Part shown: in pieces, positions 7,715 to 16,314 of the stretch | How the letters are laid out: every line of letters begins with the position of its first letter | How positions within the stretch are numbered: the first letter of the stretch is position 1 | Assembly: GCA_015061945.1 (NCBI GenBank) | Contig: SUVP01000002.1 | Span: forward strand, 186,001-250,000 | Origin: Opitutales bacterium | GTDB lineage: Bacteria > Verrucomicrobiota > Verrucomicrobiia > Opitutales > Intestinicryptomonadaceae | Length of the DNA: 64,000 nt | Reading direction: 5' to 3' | Translations under genes and position numbers: made by a program | Notes under the pieces: model-generated | The model's input: only the letters and a program-made list of their open reading frames with translations | Database searches by the model: none | What the model was told of the DNA's origin: nothing

Positions 7715-9451
7715 TTATTTTCTTTTTCTGTACATTGCAAATGCGAGAGCAATACCGCCGAAAATCATAGCCCATTCAGCTGGTTCTGGAACTGCTGCTG
7801 GGATGTTAAGCCAAAAACCTTGCATACCATTCCATTCGCCCGCAACCATTTGGAAATCGTCATTTGTATAGGTTCTGTTTTGATTTAACTCAGATTTCAA
7901 ATATGCGTCTGACAATGTTGCTGAAATTGAAACTATAAAGTCTGGCTTCTTTGTGCCTACCATTGCTCCAACATCTTCCATATTCTGAATGAAAATTCTG
8001 TTATTCTCAAATTCGTTAATAGACAATTTTGCATAGCTTGTATTTTCAAAAGCATAACCTTGTGCAAATTGAGTAAATGATACTACTCCACTATCGCCAA
8101 GTGTAATTGTAAATTCGCAATCTTTTTGCCACGATATCTCTCCGAATGCTGAATCTGCATTTACGACAATCTCAGCTGACACACTACTACCCAACACGAT
8201 TTGTGTGTTGAAGTTTGCCATGTCGTTTTGGTACCCTTCTTTGTATTCAAAAAGTGTAGTATCGTATGCACTTGACTTAACAAAAATATTTTTATTATTC
8301 AAATGAATCGTTCCGTCTGCACCAGTACCATTATTTACAAATGTTACCTTATCTGCAACAATTGCACCTTGGCGACCTGCATTGATATATACATCAACTT
8401 TTCCACCACTATATTGACCAACTTTAAAGTCGTTCCCACCTTGTGAACTTGCTGTATGCAAATAAGCATTTCCTTTGAGATTGATTTGATTGTTTTTGCC
8501 TTTCCCAACGCTAAAAGTGTATTGATTATTTTCATCAGCCAACTTTGCATCGGCAACCATCATTGATGCGTTGTTTGCGATATTCAAAACACCACCTGTC
8601 ATCAAGAATGCGTTGTCGCCAAAAGTTTGGACTCTACCAGCTTTGATATTTAATGTTGCTCCTGCTTCTACAACAACACCAGCTAAAACGGAATCACGAC
8701 CATCGTTGATATTCAAAGTCGAACCTGTATAAAGGTTGAGTTTACCTTTCTCTGTTTTCGACTGACCAGCAACACTGATATTATCAACATTAATCGTAGC
8801 AGATCCAACATCAATCTTTGCATTATTGCCTGCAGAAATCATTTTAGCATTCAATTTAGCATAGCCATTTAGAGACAAACCTGCTGACGATTCATTGTTA
8901 TTTGCACCTACATAAATAGTATTTGCATTCAAAGTTGCTTTATTGTCTATACGAAGATTTGAATATTTACCACCGAAAATATTAATATCACCAAATGTAG
9001 CAACTGCATTTTCTCCACTTACTTCGAGATACGCTTTGCCATCTGTACCAATTTCTGTATACGCATTTGTATTCAACTTGCCGTAAACATGCATTCTACC
9101 AGCAAACAAGTACAACCCAGAATACTCAGGATCTGATACATTGAAATTCATCGTACCAGACACTTTTACAGTTCGTACCGAATTATCGAAGTCTGTCTGA
9201 CTATACATATAGAAATTCGAGCCATCTTCGATATTAAGCGTACCACCCGATTGTACATCAACTGAAGTGTAATTTTCATCACCGCCCCATTGATTTGTAT
9301 TGTATTGGCTGTCTACATAAATTTCACCAAATATATCTTTGGTTGCACCATCGGCAACAGTTAACGATGTTGCAGTCTGTGCGTATGATGCTGTTGCAAA
9401 TGCACCAATAGATAAAGCTAAAAGGAGGCTCTTTAAGTTGTTCATAGTCAT
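7715..9451 (-). CDS. PEP-CTERM-sorted beta-helix surface protein
   Basis: A 578-residue exported protein with a signal peptide (MNNLKSLLLALSIGAFATASYAQ) and a C-terminal exosortase signal: VPEPAEWA, a hydrophobic helix, then the basic tail YRKRK. In known systems exosortase recognises this tail and processes the protein at the inner membrane before release to the surface. The middle is rich in Asn, Gly, Thr and Val in short repeated strands (LNIEDGS, LNIKAG, LNINDG), suggesting a right-handed beta-solenoid like autotransporter passengers. No catalytic motif is visible. Two in-frame ATGs two codons apart (9451, 9445) could be the start; neither has a clear Shine-Dalgarno. The matching exosortase is at 54348-55352. 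Confidence 0.85.
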   Translation of the reverse strand: MTMNNLKSLLLALSIGAFATASYAQTATSLTVADGATKDIFGEIYVDSQYNTNQWGGDENYTSVDVQSGGTLNIEDGSNFYMYSQTDFDNSVRTVKVSGTMNFNVSDPEYSGLYLFAGRMHVYGKLNTNAYTEIGTDGKAYLEVSGENAVATFGDINIFGGKYSNLRIDNKATLNANTIYVGANNNESSAGLSLNGYAKLNAKMISAGNNAKIDVGSATINVDNISVAGQSKTEKGKLNLYTGSTLNINDGRDSVLAGVVVEAGATLNIKAGRVQTFGDNAFLMTGGVLNIANNASMMVADAKLADENNQYTFSVGKGKNNQINLKGNAYLHTASSQGGNDFKVGQYSGGKVDVYINAGRQGAIVADKVTFVNNGTGADGTIHLNNKNIFVKSSAYDTTLFEYKEGYQNDMANFNTQIVLGSSVSAEIVVNADSAFGEISWQKDCEFTITLGDSGVVSFTQFAQGYAFENTSYAKLSINEFENNRIFIQNMEDVGAMVGTKKPDFIVSISATLSDAYLKSELNQNRTYTNDDFQMVAGEWNGMQGFWLNIPAAVPEPAEWAMIFGGIALAFAMYRKRK

Positions 9452-9498
9452 ATAGTGGGGTAAATTCTTTTTATATTGATGTGTAAATTAAACATCAT

Positions 9499-9536
9499 CA
9501 AAAGATATTTACACGCATACGCATAAACATCTTTTG
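9499..9536 (-). terminator. Hairpin between hemL and the PEP-CTERM gene
   Basis: CAAAAGAT and ATCTTTTG form an 8-bp stem that continues 3 bp after a mismatch, with a 14-nt loop. It lies 43-80 bp past the hemL stop and 48-85 bp before the PEP-CTERM start. The following T-run is short, so it may be a weak terminator or a 5' leader structure. Confidence 0.35.
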
Positions 9537-9578
9537 TAAAAAAAACTACCAAAAAACTATTGAACGTCAAGCAATTTA

Positions 9579-10853
9579 TCACAAATTTGCGATAGATTTT
9601 GACATTGCTTCGACCGCTTTTTCGAGATCGGAATCTGTGTGTGCCGAACTCATAAAGCAGATTTCAAATGCAGACGGCGCGAGATATACCCCTGCATCGA
9701 GACATCCTTTAAAGAATTTTTTGTAAAGCTCGGTATTTGATGTCAACGCAATCTCGTAATTTTCAACTTTTCTTTCGTTGAAGAAAAATGAGAACAACGA
9801 CGCCACCATAGGTGTTTGCAACGCTATACCCTTTTCTTTTGCGACAGAAGAAACGGCGTCTACAACAAATTTCGATTTGCGTTCAAGCTCGGCATACGGA
9901 TTTTCTTCGAGAATCATTTTTAATGCCGATACCCCTGCTGCCATTGCGAGCGGATTGCCACTTAAAGTTCCAGCTTGATAAACTGGACCAAGTGGTGCGA
10001 TGTATTCCATAATTTCACGTTTTCCGCAGAATGCACCAACAGGCAAACCACCACCGATAATTTTCCCAAGAGCACAAAGATCGGGCAAAACACCTTCTCT
10101 TGCTTGAGCTCCACCTGACGCTACACGAAAACCAGTTATAACTTCGTCAAAAATCAAGAGCGATCCATTCTTATCGCACACATCACGCAGATGTTTCAAA
10201 AATCCCTTATTTGGTGGGATAAGCCCGACATTTGCTGGATATGGTTCAAGAATTATACATGCAATTTCATCGCCATACTTTGCAAAGCATTCGTCTATTG
10301 CGACAGTATCGTTAAAAGGCAACACGATTGTAAGCTTTGCTAAATCAGATGGAATTCCAGCCGAGTCTGGATTTCCAAAAGTAAGCGCCCCACTGCCAGC
10401 TTTGACAAGCAAGCTATCAACGTGTCCATGGTAGCAACCTGCAAATTTGACAATCTTGTCGCGCTTTGTATATCCACGCGCGAGGCGAATTGCCGACATC
10501 GTCGCTTCAGTACCCGAGTTTGTCATACGCACCATTTCGGCGCATGGAATCATTTTATTGATGAGCTTTGCCATCTCGACTTCGTGCATATTTGGAGTGC
10601 CGAACGATGTCCCATTTTTCAATGCTGTTTCAACTGCCGAACGGATTGTCGGGTGGTCGTGCCCAAATAGCGCTGGACCCCAGGTGCAGACAAAATCGAT
10701 AAGCTCACGTCCGTCTTCAGTGATGAGTTTTGCACCGTGTGCCGACTTCGTAAAAAACGGAACACCGCCTACACTGCGAAACGCACGCACTGGCGAGTTA
10801 ACTCCACCTGGGATATATTTTTTTGCTTCTTCAAAAAGTTCTGATGATTTCAT
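9579..10853 (-). CDS. hemL: Glutamate-1-semialdehyde 2,1-aminomutase
   Basis: HemL converts glutamate-1-semialdehyde to 5-aminolevulinate with PLP, the second committed step of the C5 heme/tetrapyrrole route. The 424 residues match the family length. Landmarks are [13 protein letters not shown] near the N-terminus, [38 protein letters not shown] and the PLP-lysine region [14 protein letters not shown], with [16 protein letters not shown] after it. It lies 17 bp downstream of nadE and is leftward, so it probably belongs to the infA-to-hemL run. The start follows the family N-terminus ([17 protein letters not shown]). Confidence 0.97.
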   Translation of the reverse strand: MKSSELFEEAKKYIPGGVNSPVRAFRSVGGVPFFTKSAHGAKLITEDGRELIDFVCTWGPALFGHDHPTIRSAVETALKNGTSFGTPNMHEVEMAKLINKMIPCAEMVRMTNSGTEATMSAIRLARGYTKRDKIVKFAGCYHGHVDSLLVKAGSGALTFGNPDSAGIPSDLAKLTIVLPFNDTVAIDECFAKYGDEIACIILEPYPANVGLIPPNKGFLKHLRDVCDKNGSLLIFDEVITGFRVASGGAQAREGVLPDLCALGKIIGGGLPVGAFCGKREIMEYIAPLGPVYQAGTLSGNPLAMAAGVSALKMILEENPYAELERKSKFVVDAVSSVAKEKGIALQTPMVASLFSFFFNERKVENYEIALTSNTELYKKFFKGCLDAGVYLAPSAFEICFMSSAHTDSDLEKAVEAMSKSIANL

Positions 10854-10870
10854 AAAATTCCTCTCTAAAA

Positions 10871-12529
10871 TTATTGCATACCTCTGCGAATTGCAACCGA
10901 CACAATTCTATCCGACGCATACGCAACTGGCGAAACTTTTGGTCCAATCGGGTACTGCGTACGTTTGTACTCAGCCCCTGCGACTTTGCGAACGACATCT
11001 TCGACAACTGCCTTATCATACCCACGTGCGATAATCTCCGACGCCGACAAATACTCGTCGATATGCAAACGCAAAATTGCGTCAAACAAATCGTATGATG
11101 GCAATGAGTCTTCATCTTTTTGATCTGGACGCAACTCTGCCGAAGGTGGTTTATCGATTGTATTTTGCGGGATTACTTCTCGACCAGCCTTTTCATTTAT
11201 CAAGCGAGAAAGACGGAAAACTTCTGTTTTGTAAACGTCGCAAATTGGAGCAAATCCTCCGTTAGTGTCGCCATAAAGCGTGCAATAGCCAACCGAACAT
11301 TCGCTCTTGTTGCCCGTTGTAAGAACTAATGCACCAAACTTGTTTGATATTGCCATAAGCACCAAACCACGAGAACGTGATTGTATATTTTCTTCGGTAA
11401 CATCACGAGGTAAGCCTGTAAAAATAGGGGCAAGCGAAGACTCTGTTGCTTCCACAATATCGGCAATCGAAACAGTGTGAAATTCTATTCCAAGATTTTC
11501 AGCGAGGTCGCGTGCATCATCCTTGCTATGTTGGCTCGATATTTTAGATGGCATAGAAACGCCAATTACTCGGTCTTTCCCAAGTGCCATAACTGCCAAC
11601 GCTGCGACAAGTGCAGAATCTATCCCGCCACTCAAGCCGATTAACACGCGTTTAATTCCACACTTATTTACAAAATCTCCCAACGCTAAAACGAGAGCTT
11701 GCAGTAGGTCGTCATCGCCCGAAAAATCGGCAGAATCGCCGTCATAGCCCGAGACATTGTCGGTATCTATTACTTTTAAATCTTCCGCAAATTTATTTAA
11801 GCATTCGCATTTTGCTTCGCCATTTGACGCATCGACATACGCACTCGCACCTGCAAAAATAAGGTTATCGTTCCCACCTACAAGATTGCACCAAACAAGC
11901 GGAGCATTTACATATTCCGAAACTTTACAAAGCATTCCACCCTTATGGCGAACATTATCGTTTGCCGACGAAAATACACTTGCAGAAACATTGATGAGCA
12001 AATCTATTTTCTCTTTCGCAAAATAATCGAGAGGCTTTTCTTGATTAGCGTATCGGGAAGATGTCGACACTTCTTTGAGCGACCATATATCTTCACAAAT
12101 TGTTATGCCGATTTTTTTATCTTTGAAATTTATGCAACCGATTTTATCGCCACTATCAAAATTTCGAGTATCATTTAAAGCACCATAATTTGGGAGCAAA
12201 TGTTTGTCGAACACATCGCAAATTTTGCCGTCGACAATCCAAAACACAGAATTGCGTACCCCGATTGCACCGTCGCACAAACGTGGACATCCGATTAACG
12301 CTGGCAATGGCAATTTTGGTGCGAGTTCTTTCAACGCAGTTTCTGCCGATTCCACAAATTTTTCATATCCCACCAAATCTTTCATCGGCAAGCCTGATAC
12401 TGCCAATTCTGGAAAGACAGCAAAATCTGCACCTTGTTTTGCGAACTGCTCGCACGCTTGAAAAATCTTTTGCGTATTCGCTTGAAAATCGCCAACACGC
12501 GTATTTATCTGACCGACTCCAATTTTCAT
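10871..12529 (-). CDS. nadE: Glutamine-hydrolysing NAD+ synthetase
   Basis: NadE amidates nicotinic acid adenine dinucleotide to NAD+ using ATP. This 552-residue version carries its own glutaminase. Residues 1 to about 250 are a nitrilase-type domain with [11 protein letters not shown] (catalytic Glu), a DKHLLPNYG lysine segment and GITICEDIW (catalytic Cys). From about residue 280 follows the ATP-pyrophosphatase domain with [33 protein letters not shown] and [17 protein letters not shown]. The two-domain form is standard for glutamine-dependent enzymes. hemL follows 17 bp downstream; an ABC transporter ATPase gene lies 56 bp upstream. Confidence 0.97.
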   Translation of the reverse strand: MKIGVGQINTRVGDFQANTQKIFQACEQFAKQGADFAVFPELAVSGLPMKDLVGYEKFVESAETALKELAPKLPLPALIGCPRLCDGAIGVRNSVFWIVDGKICDVFDKHLLPNYGALNDTRNFDSGDKIGCINFKDKKIGITICEDIWSLKEVSTSSRYANQEKPLDYFAKEKIDLLINVSASVFSSANDNVRHKGGMLCKVSEYVNAPLVWCNLVGGNDNLIFAGASAYVDASNGEAKCECLNKFAEDLKVIDTDNVSGYDGDSADFSGDDDLLQALVLALGDFVNKCGIKRVLIGLSGGIDSALVAALAVMALGKDRVIGVSMPSKISSQHSKDDARDLAENLGIEFHTVSIADIVEATESSLAPIFTGLPRDVTEENIQSRSRGLVLMAISNKFGALVLTTGNKSECSVGYCTLYGDTNGGFAPICDVYKTEVFRLSRLINEKAGREVIPQNTIDKPPSAELRPDQKDEDSLPSYDLFDAILRLHIDEYLSASEIIARGYDKAVVEDVVRKVAGAEYKRTQYPIGPKVSPVAYASDRIVSVAIRRGMQ

Positions 12530-12585
12530 ATCAGCAACAAGTATCGGTTTGAACTACGCACTTTGCAAGCTTATTGAAAACTTAC

Positions 12586-13362
12586 TTACGCTTTTGCACC
12601 TAAAAAATGCACAAACGGATATTTGAATTTTTCGTTTTTTATCAACGCACAATTTGAATCGTATGCGTCCGACAATAATTCTTCATCGAGAATTTCGTCG
12701 ACATTCCCACACTTCAAAAGTTTTCCATTTTTCAAAAGTGCGATTTTATCGGCGTATGCAGTCGCCAAATTTACATCGTGCAAAACTGCACAAACAACTG
12801 CACCTTTGTCGGCAGTAATTCTTGCGGATTGCATTGCGATATGCGAGTGCATTGGGTCGAGCCCAGCCGACGGCTCATCGAGCAACAAAAGTTTATTTTC
12901 GGGATTTCCGCCAATCTGACAAAGTGAACGTGCCATTTGAACTCTGCGTTTTTCCCCGCCCGATAACTCTGAATATTTGCGTTTGGCAAAGCCACCCAGT
13001 CCGACTTTTTCGAGTGCATCGAGTGCGTCTCTTTCCAAGTTCGCACAATTTTTGCGAGCAAATCCGCCAAGCTTTACAGTTTCTAAAACAGAATAATCAA
13101 ATGCAAGCGGACACTCTTGCTCGAGTACTGCACGGAAATTTGCAAGCTCTTTTGGCGATTTCTTGGCGATGTCGTTGCCGTCAAAAATCACACTTCCAGA
13201 ATTTGCTTTTAAAAATCCACTGACGATTTTCATCAGCGTACTTTTACCTGCTCCATTTGCCCCCAACAACACGAGCATTTCGCCTTTATCGACCGACAAC
13301 GAAACATTTTCAAGCACGCATTTATTGCCATACGAAAAGTTGACCGATTCTATCTTAAGCAT
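12586..13362 (-). CDS. FecE/HmuV-type ABC transporter ATPase
   Basis: A 258-residue ATP-binding subunit of an iron-siderophore, heme or cobalamin importer. It shows Walker A GANGAGKSTLMK, signature LSGGEKRRVQMAR, Walker B KLLLLDEPSAGLD and the switch His in VLHDVNLA. The signature and the overlap with a FecCD permease place it in the FecE/HmuV/BtuD group. The overall look (long helical insert after Walker A, SHIAMQ after Walker B) is closest to heme HmuV by memory, and nearby hemL gives weak support for heme. The substrate is not decided: no TonB receptor or binding protein is in the window. It overlaps the permease gene by 8 bp. Confidence 0.88.
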   Translation of the reverse strand: MLKIESVNFSYGNKCVLENVSLSVDKGEMLVLLGANGAGKSTLMKIVSGFLKANSGSVIFDGNDIAKKSPKELANFRAVLEQECPLAFDYSVLETVKLGGFARKNCANLERDALDALEKVGLGGFAKRKYSELSGGEKRRVQMARSLCQIGGNPENKLLLLDEPSAGLDPMHSHIAMQSARITADKGAVVCAVLHDVNLATAYADKIALLKNGKLLKCGNVDEILDEELLSDAYDSNCALIKNEKFKYPFVHFLGAKA

Positions 13363-14353
13363 TTCCGCCTCCTTTTCGCCTTAAAAGCATCGCAAAAAAT
13401 GGAGCTCCAATCAACGCTGTTACGACGCCTATCGGGATTGGATCGGTATGCGAAAACGTGCGAGCTACGACATCTGCAAAAATCACGAGTACCGCTCCAC
13501 CAAGTGCAGACAACGGCAAAAGCTTTGTATTGTCGGGTCCGATTATCATTCGCAATATATGCGGAACGACAAGCCCGACAAAACCGATTACACCGCATAT
13601 CGACACACACGAAGCTGTCATAACAGCCGACGCACCAATTACGCCAATTCTAACACGTTCGACATCAACCCCGCAATGATACGCATTTTCCTCGCCCAAC
13701 AAAAGAACATTCATTTTGCGTGCCGACATAAAAATATAAATCCATGCTGGTACTGATATAGCATACGAAAATACGATTTCACTCCAACCGCATCTGTCGA
13801 GCGAACCCAAGCTCCAAAACACAAAACCACGCATACCAGCGTCGCGTACTGTGTACATAAAAAATCCGACAATAGCTCCGCAAAACGCATTCACCGCAAT
13901 TCCGCCAAGCAAAGTAGAAAGTGCCGACACCCGAGAATCTATCCGCCCGATTAAACAAACTAATATTGCCGATGCTACACCAAAAATTAACGCAAAAATT
14001 TCGAGTGCAAAAATCGACGAGAAAAAAGTTATCGCCAACACTGCACCCAACGCCGAACCCGATGATACCCCTGTTATCGACGGATCCGCAAGCGGATTGC
14101 GAAACAAGCTTTGCATACCAGCACCGGCGAGTGCTAAACTCGCACCAGTGAGAATCCCTGCGAAAAGTCTGGGCAAACGGATTTCCCACACGAGCAAATT
14201 TGCGGTCTGATTATCCGACAATCCAAATAATGACAAAAAAATATCGCCACACGATACATCGCTGAAACCCAAGCACAGCGAGCCTATTGATAGCGTGGCG
14301 AAAATTACAATCAGGCAGATGCCGACCAACAATATGGGGCTTCTCGCCTTCAT
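13355..14353 (-). CDS. FecCD-family ABC transporter permease
   Basis: A 332-residue inner-membrane permease of the BtuC/FecCD/HmuU family with about ten hydrophobic segments. Family marks are WEIRLPRLFAGILTGASLALAGAGMQ, the LADPSITGVSSGSALG stretch and GVIGFVGLVVPHILR. I start it at MKARSPILLV (14353). An upstream in-frame Met would extend the protein 21 residues into infA and add an un-family-like basic stretch. It follows infA by 10 bp and overlaps the ATPase gene, forming a permease-ATPase pair. The periplasmic binding protein is missing locally. The imported compound (heme, siderophore, cobalamin) cannot be told from sequence. Confidence 0.9.
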   Translation of the reverse strand: MKARSPILLVGICLIVIFATLSIGSLCLGFSDVSCGDIFLSLFGLSDNQTANLLVWEIRLPRLFAGILTGASLALAGAGMQSLFRNPLADPSITGVSSGSALGAVLAITFFSSIFALEIFALIFGVASAILVCLIGRIDSRVSALSTLLGGIAVNAFCGAIVGFFMYTVRDAGMRGFVFWSLGSLDRCGWSEIVFSYAISVPAWIYIFMSARKMNVLLLGEENAYHCGVDVERVRIGVIGASAVMTASCVSICGVIGFVGLVVPHILRMIIGPDNTKLLPLSALGGAVLVIFADVVARTFSHTDPIPIGVVTALIGAPFFAMLLRRKGGGNA

Positions 14354-14363
14354 TTGAGAACCC

Positions 14364-14627
14364 TTACTTGCGTGGACCAAAGCTACGGCGTGGAACCGAG
14401 CGTGGCACTTCCGCATTCTTGAGGCGATACACTATGCGTGCCTTCTCAAGATCTTGAGGAGTCATTTCCATTTTGACGCGGTCTCCCACAGTCAACTTAA
14501 TGAAGTTTTTACGGAGCTTACCAGAGATGTGTGCAAGCACCTGATGACCATTGGCGATTTCCACCCTGAACATAGTTCCAGGGAGTACCGCTATTACTTT
14601 TCCTTCTACTTCTACGCAGTCTGACAT
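14364..14627 (-). CDS. infA: Translation initiation factor IF-1
   Basis: IF-1 binds the ribosomal A site during initiation. The 87-residue protein has the S1-like OB fold with [31 protein letters not shown], then [12 protein letters not shown] and a basic Arg-rich tail ([13 protein letters not shown]). The family is usually about 72 residues; the extra length is the C-terminal tail. It is divergent from tadA over 81 bp; TTGACT on the minus strand (14686-14691) could be a -35 element but no good -10 pairs with it. Its downstream neighbours are transporter genes rather than ribosomal protein genes, so the usual spc-operon context is absent. Confidence 0.96.
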   Translation of the reverse strand: MSDCVEVEGKVIAVLPGTMFRVEIANGHQVLAHISGKLRKNFIKLTVGDRVKMEMTPQDLEKARIVYRLKNAEVPRSVPRRSFGPRK

Positions 14628-14708
14628 TTATTTTTATTTATTTTTTGCTGTAAAAATATGATATTTGTGTTTCTATTTGCGTGTTAGTCAACAATAAAAA
14701 TTATAGAA

Positions 14709-15236
14709 ATGTCTGAAAACGCAAAAGAATATCCAGAAAAGACAATTCCAGAGTGTCCGTTTGAGCCACTTTTTCCGTCGTATCTTGTCCGCGATGACGA
14801 GTTTTTTATGAAGCTTGCATACAACCAAGCACTCAAGGCGTGGAAGCTTGGCGAAGTCCCTGTTGGTGCTGTTATCGAGTACGGAGGCGAAGTTATCGCA
14901 CAAGCACACAACACTGTTGAGCAATCGCAAGATCCAACTGCACACGCTGAAATTTTAGCAATCACGCAAGCATCCGCTAAAATTGGCGATTGGCGATTAA
15001 ACGGTGCGACGCTTTATGTAACAAAAGAACCTTGCCCGATGTGTTCGGGAGCATCGATTATGGCTCGGCTCTCACGAGTTGTCTATGCCGTACCCGATTC
15101 TAAAATGGGTTTTTTAGGTGGAGCATTATCTACTCACGAAGTCCCCACGCTCAACCACCACTTACAGATAACTCAAGGCATACTTCAAGATGAGTGTCTC
15201 GAACTTATCAAAACCTACTTCGCCCTCAAAAGATAA
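14709..15236 (+). CDS. tadA: tRNA-specific adenosine deaminase
   Basis: TadA deaminates A34 to inosine in the tRNA-Arg(ACG) wobble position. The 175-residue protein has the zinc and catalytic motifs THAE (AHAEILAI; His ligand and catalytic Glu) and PCPMCSGA (two Cys ligands), plus GEVPVGAVI and GFLGGALS, which are typical of TadA rather than cytidine or guanine deaminases. About 25 residues (MSENAKEYPEKTIPEC...) precede the usual family start, and the first ATG was kept since it is 8 bp past a likely AT-rich leader. An alternative start at MKLAYNQA would still give a complete deaminase. It ends at a hairpin terminator facing gdx. Confidence 0.94.
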   Translation: MSENAKEYPEKTIPECPFEPLFPSYLVRDDEFFMKLAYNQALKAWKLGEVPVGAVIEYGGEVIAQAHNTVEQSQDPTAHAEILAITQASAKIGDWRLNGATLYVTKEPCPMCSGASIMARLSRVVYAVPDSKMGFLGGALSTHEVPTLNHHLQITQGILQDECLELIKTYFALKR

Positions 15237-15244
15237 AATTAAAT

Positions 15245-15305
15245 ACTCTATATAAGCACAGAGGGAAGCGTTTAACGTAATATTCTTTATAGAGAGTTTT
15301 TTTTT
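15245..15305 (+). terminator. Terminator after tadA, facing gdx
   Basis: An imperfect stem (ACTCTATATAAG with CTTTATAGAGAGT, one bulge each side) closes a loop of about 30 nt and is followed by nine T residues. The long loop is unusual for a simple terminator. Confidence 0.6.
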
Positions 15306-15324
15306 AATTTTCAATCAACTTAAA

Positions 15325-15648
15325 TCAATGTTCGGTTACAAAGTTTATGCCGATGATTCCGATTACTATCATTGATAAAAATAGTATGTGCCAAAATCCA
15401 CTGGGTTCGTTGAATAAAAATATACCGGCGATGACTGCCCCTGCAGCTCCCATCCCTGTCCAAATTGCGTAAGAAAGCCCGAGTGGCAATGTGCGAATTG
15501 CCAAGTTCAACAATAGAAAACTCGATACTATCGACACTACAAAAATTGTAGTCGGCACAAGTTTGCTAAAGTTATCGGCGTATTTTAGGGCTACAACCCA
15601 TACAATCTCAAGTACGCCAGCGGTAAAAAGACATATCCAGTTTATCAT
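15325..15648 (-). CDS. gdx: SMR-family guanidinium exporter (Gdx/SugE type)
   Basis: A 107-residue four-helix small multidrug resistance protein. It follows the Gdx/SugE subgroup: AGVLEIVWVVALKYA with the essential Glu14, then LPLGLSYAIWTGMGAAGAVIAG and LFNEP. The subgroup exports guanidinium ion in exchange for protons in characterised members, rather than quaternary drugs as EmrE does. It is the last gene of the leftward tyrA-aroA/cmk-plsC-gdx run, with 3 bp to plsC, so a dedicated guanidine riboswitch directly upstream has no room. As SMR proteins work as antiparallel dimers, a single gene is sufficient. Confidence 0.88.
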   Translation of the reverse strand: MINWICLFTAGVLEIVWVVALKYADNFSKLVPTTIFVVSIVSSFLLLNLAIRTLPLGLSYAIWTGMGAAGAVIAGIFLFNEPSGFWHILFLSMIVIGIIGINFVTEH

Positions 15649-15651
15649 AAT

Positions 15652-16311
15652 TTAAATTTCGTTAATTTCAGGTGGTTGAATTTGTGCAATGCGTTCCATA
15701 ATTCTATCGACAATAATTTGTGCTCTGTCGGGACAATCTTTCCCTGGGTCGATTTCCTTTGGATCTATTGGCTTACCCGCACACATAATTATACGAGTAC
15801 CTCCACGAAGTTTATTTGTGCGTGGCAAAACATCGTAAAAATTAAATGAGCGAATTGGCAAAATTGGAGCTCCCGATTTAATCGCCAACAGCCCTGCTCC
15901 AGCCTTACCTTTGAGAAGTTCGCCTGTTGGTGTTCGTGTTCCTTCAGGGAAAATAATTACACCTATTCCCGATTTTATCCTCGCCAAAACATCTCTAAAT
16001 GCCCCCAAGTTGCCCGACTGCCCTCGCTTAATCGGGATAGCATTTAAACGACGAAAAAACGCTCCAGATATTTTTCCGTCCATAAGCGTATCGCGTGCGA
16101 CTGCACAAAGTTCAGTTTCGTGAAAAAACGCCATTGCCATTGGGTCGAGATAGCTGACGTGATTGCCTACAATTATGCACGCTTTATCTGGAATATTCTC
16201 GTACCCGTGCAACTCGATTCTGCCGAAAACGTCGCAAACTATCGATGCGAACAGCCACCAGCCTTTGTAAACAATATGACCTTTCCCAAATCTAAAAAAT
16301 CTACTTTTCAT
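15652..16311 (-). CDS. plsC: 1-acylglycerol-3-phosphate acyltransferase
   Basis: PlsC acylates lysophosphatidate to phosphatidate in membrane phospholipid synthesis. The 219-residue protein has the acyltransferase motif I NHVSYLD (His and Asp catalytic), motif III FPEGTRTPTGELLKGKAGAG and motif IV-like PILPIRSF. A hydrophobic segment near residue 20 (WWLFASIVCDVFG) may anchor it to the inner membrane. It starts 3 bp after the aroA-cmk fusion; a cmk-plsC neighbourhood is common in bacteria, which supports this assignment over lysophospholipid remodelling enzymes. Confidence 0.93.
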   Translation of the reverse strand: MKSRFFRFGKGHIVYKGWWLFASIVCDVFGRIELHGYENIPDKACIIVGNHVSYLDPMAMAFFHETELCAVARDTLMDGKISGAFFRRLNAIPIKRGQSGNLGAFRDVLARIKSGIGVIIFPEGTRTPTGELLKGKAGAGLLAIKSGAPILPIRSFNFYDVLPRTNKLRGGTRIIMCAGKPIDPKEIDPGKDCPDRAQIIVDRIMERIAQIQPPEINEI

Positions 16312-16314
16312 AAA

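Noticed and set aside
10447-11034. 195-codon plus-strand open frame over hemL and nadE
   Set aside because: It lies antisense across two clear enzyme genes, has no domain match, and its composition mirrors the codon pattern of the genes opposite.
14354-14416. Longer start for the FecCD permease
   Set aside because: It would overlap infA and adds a non-family segment; MKARSPILLV starts the first helix.
15245-15648. Guanidine riboswitch next to gdx
   Set aside because: The structured element is downstream of gdx on its strand and behaves as the tadA terminator; no riboswitch core motif was seen in plsC.
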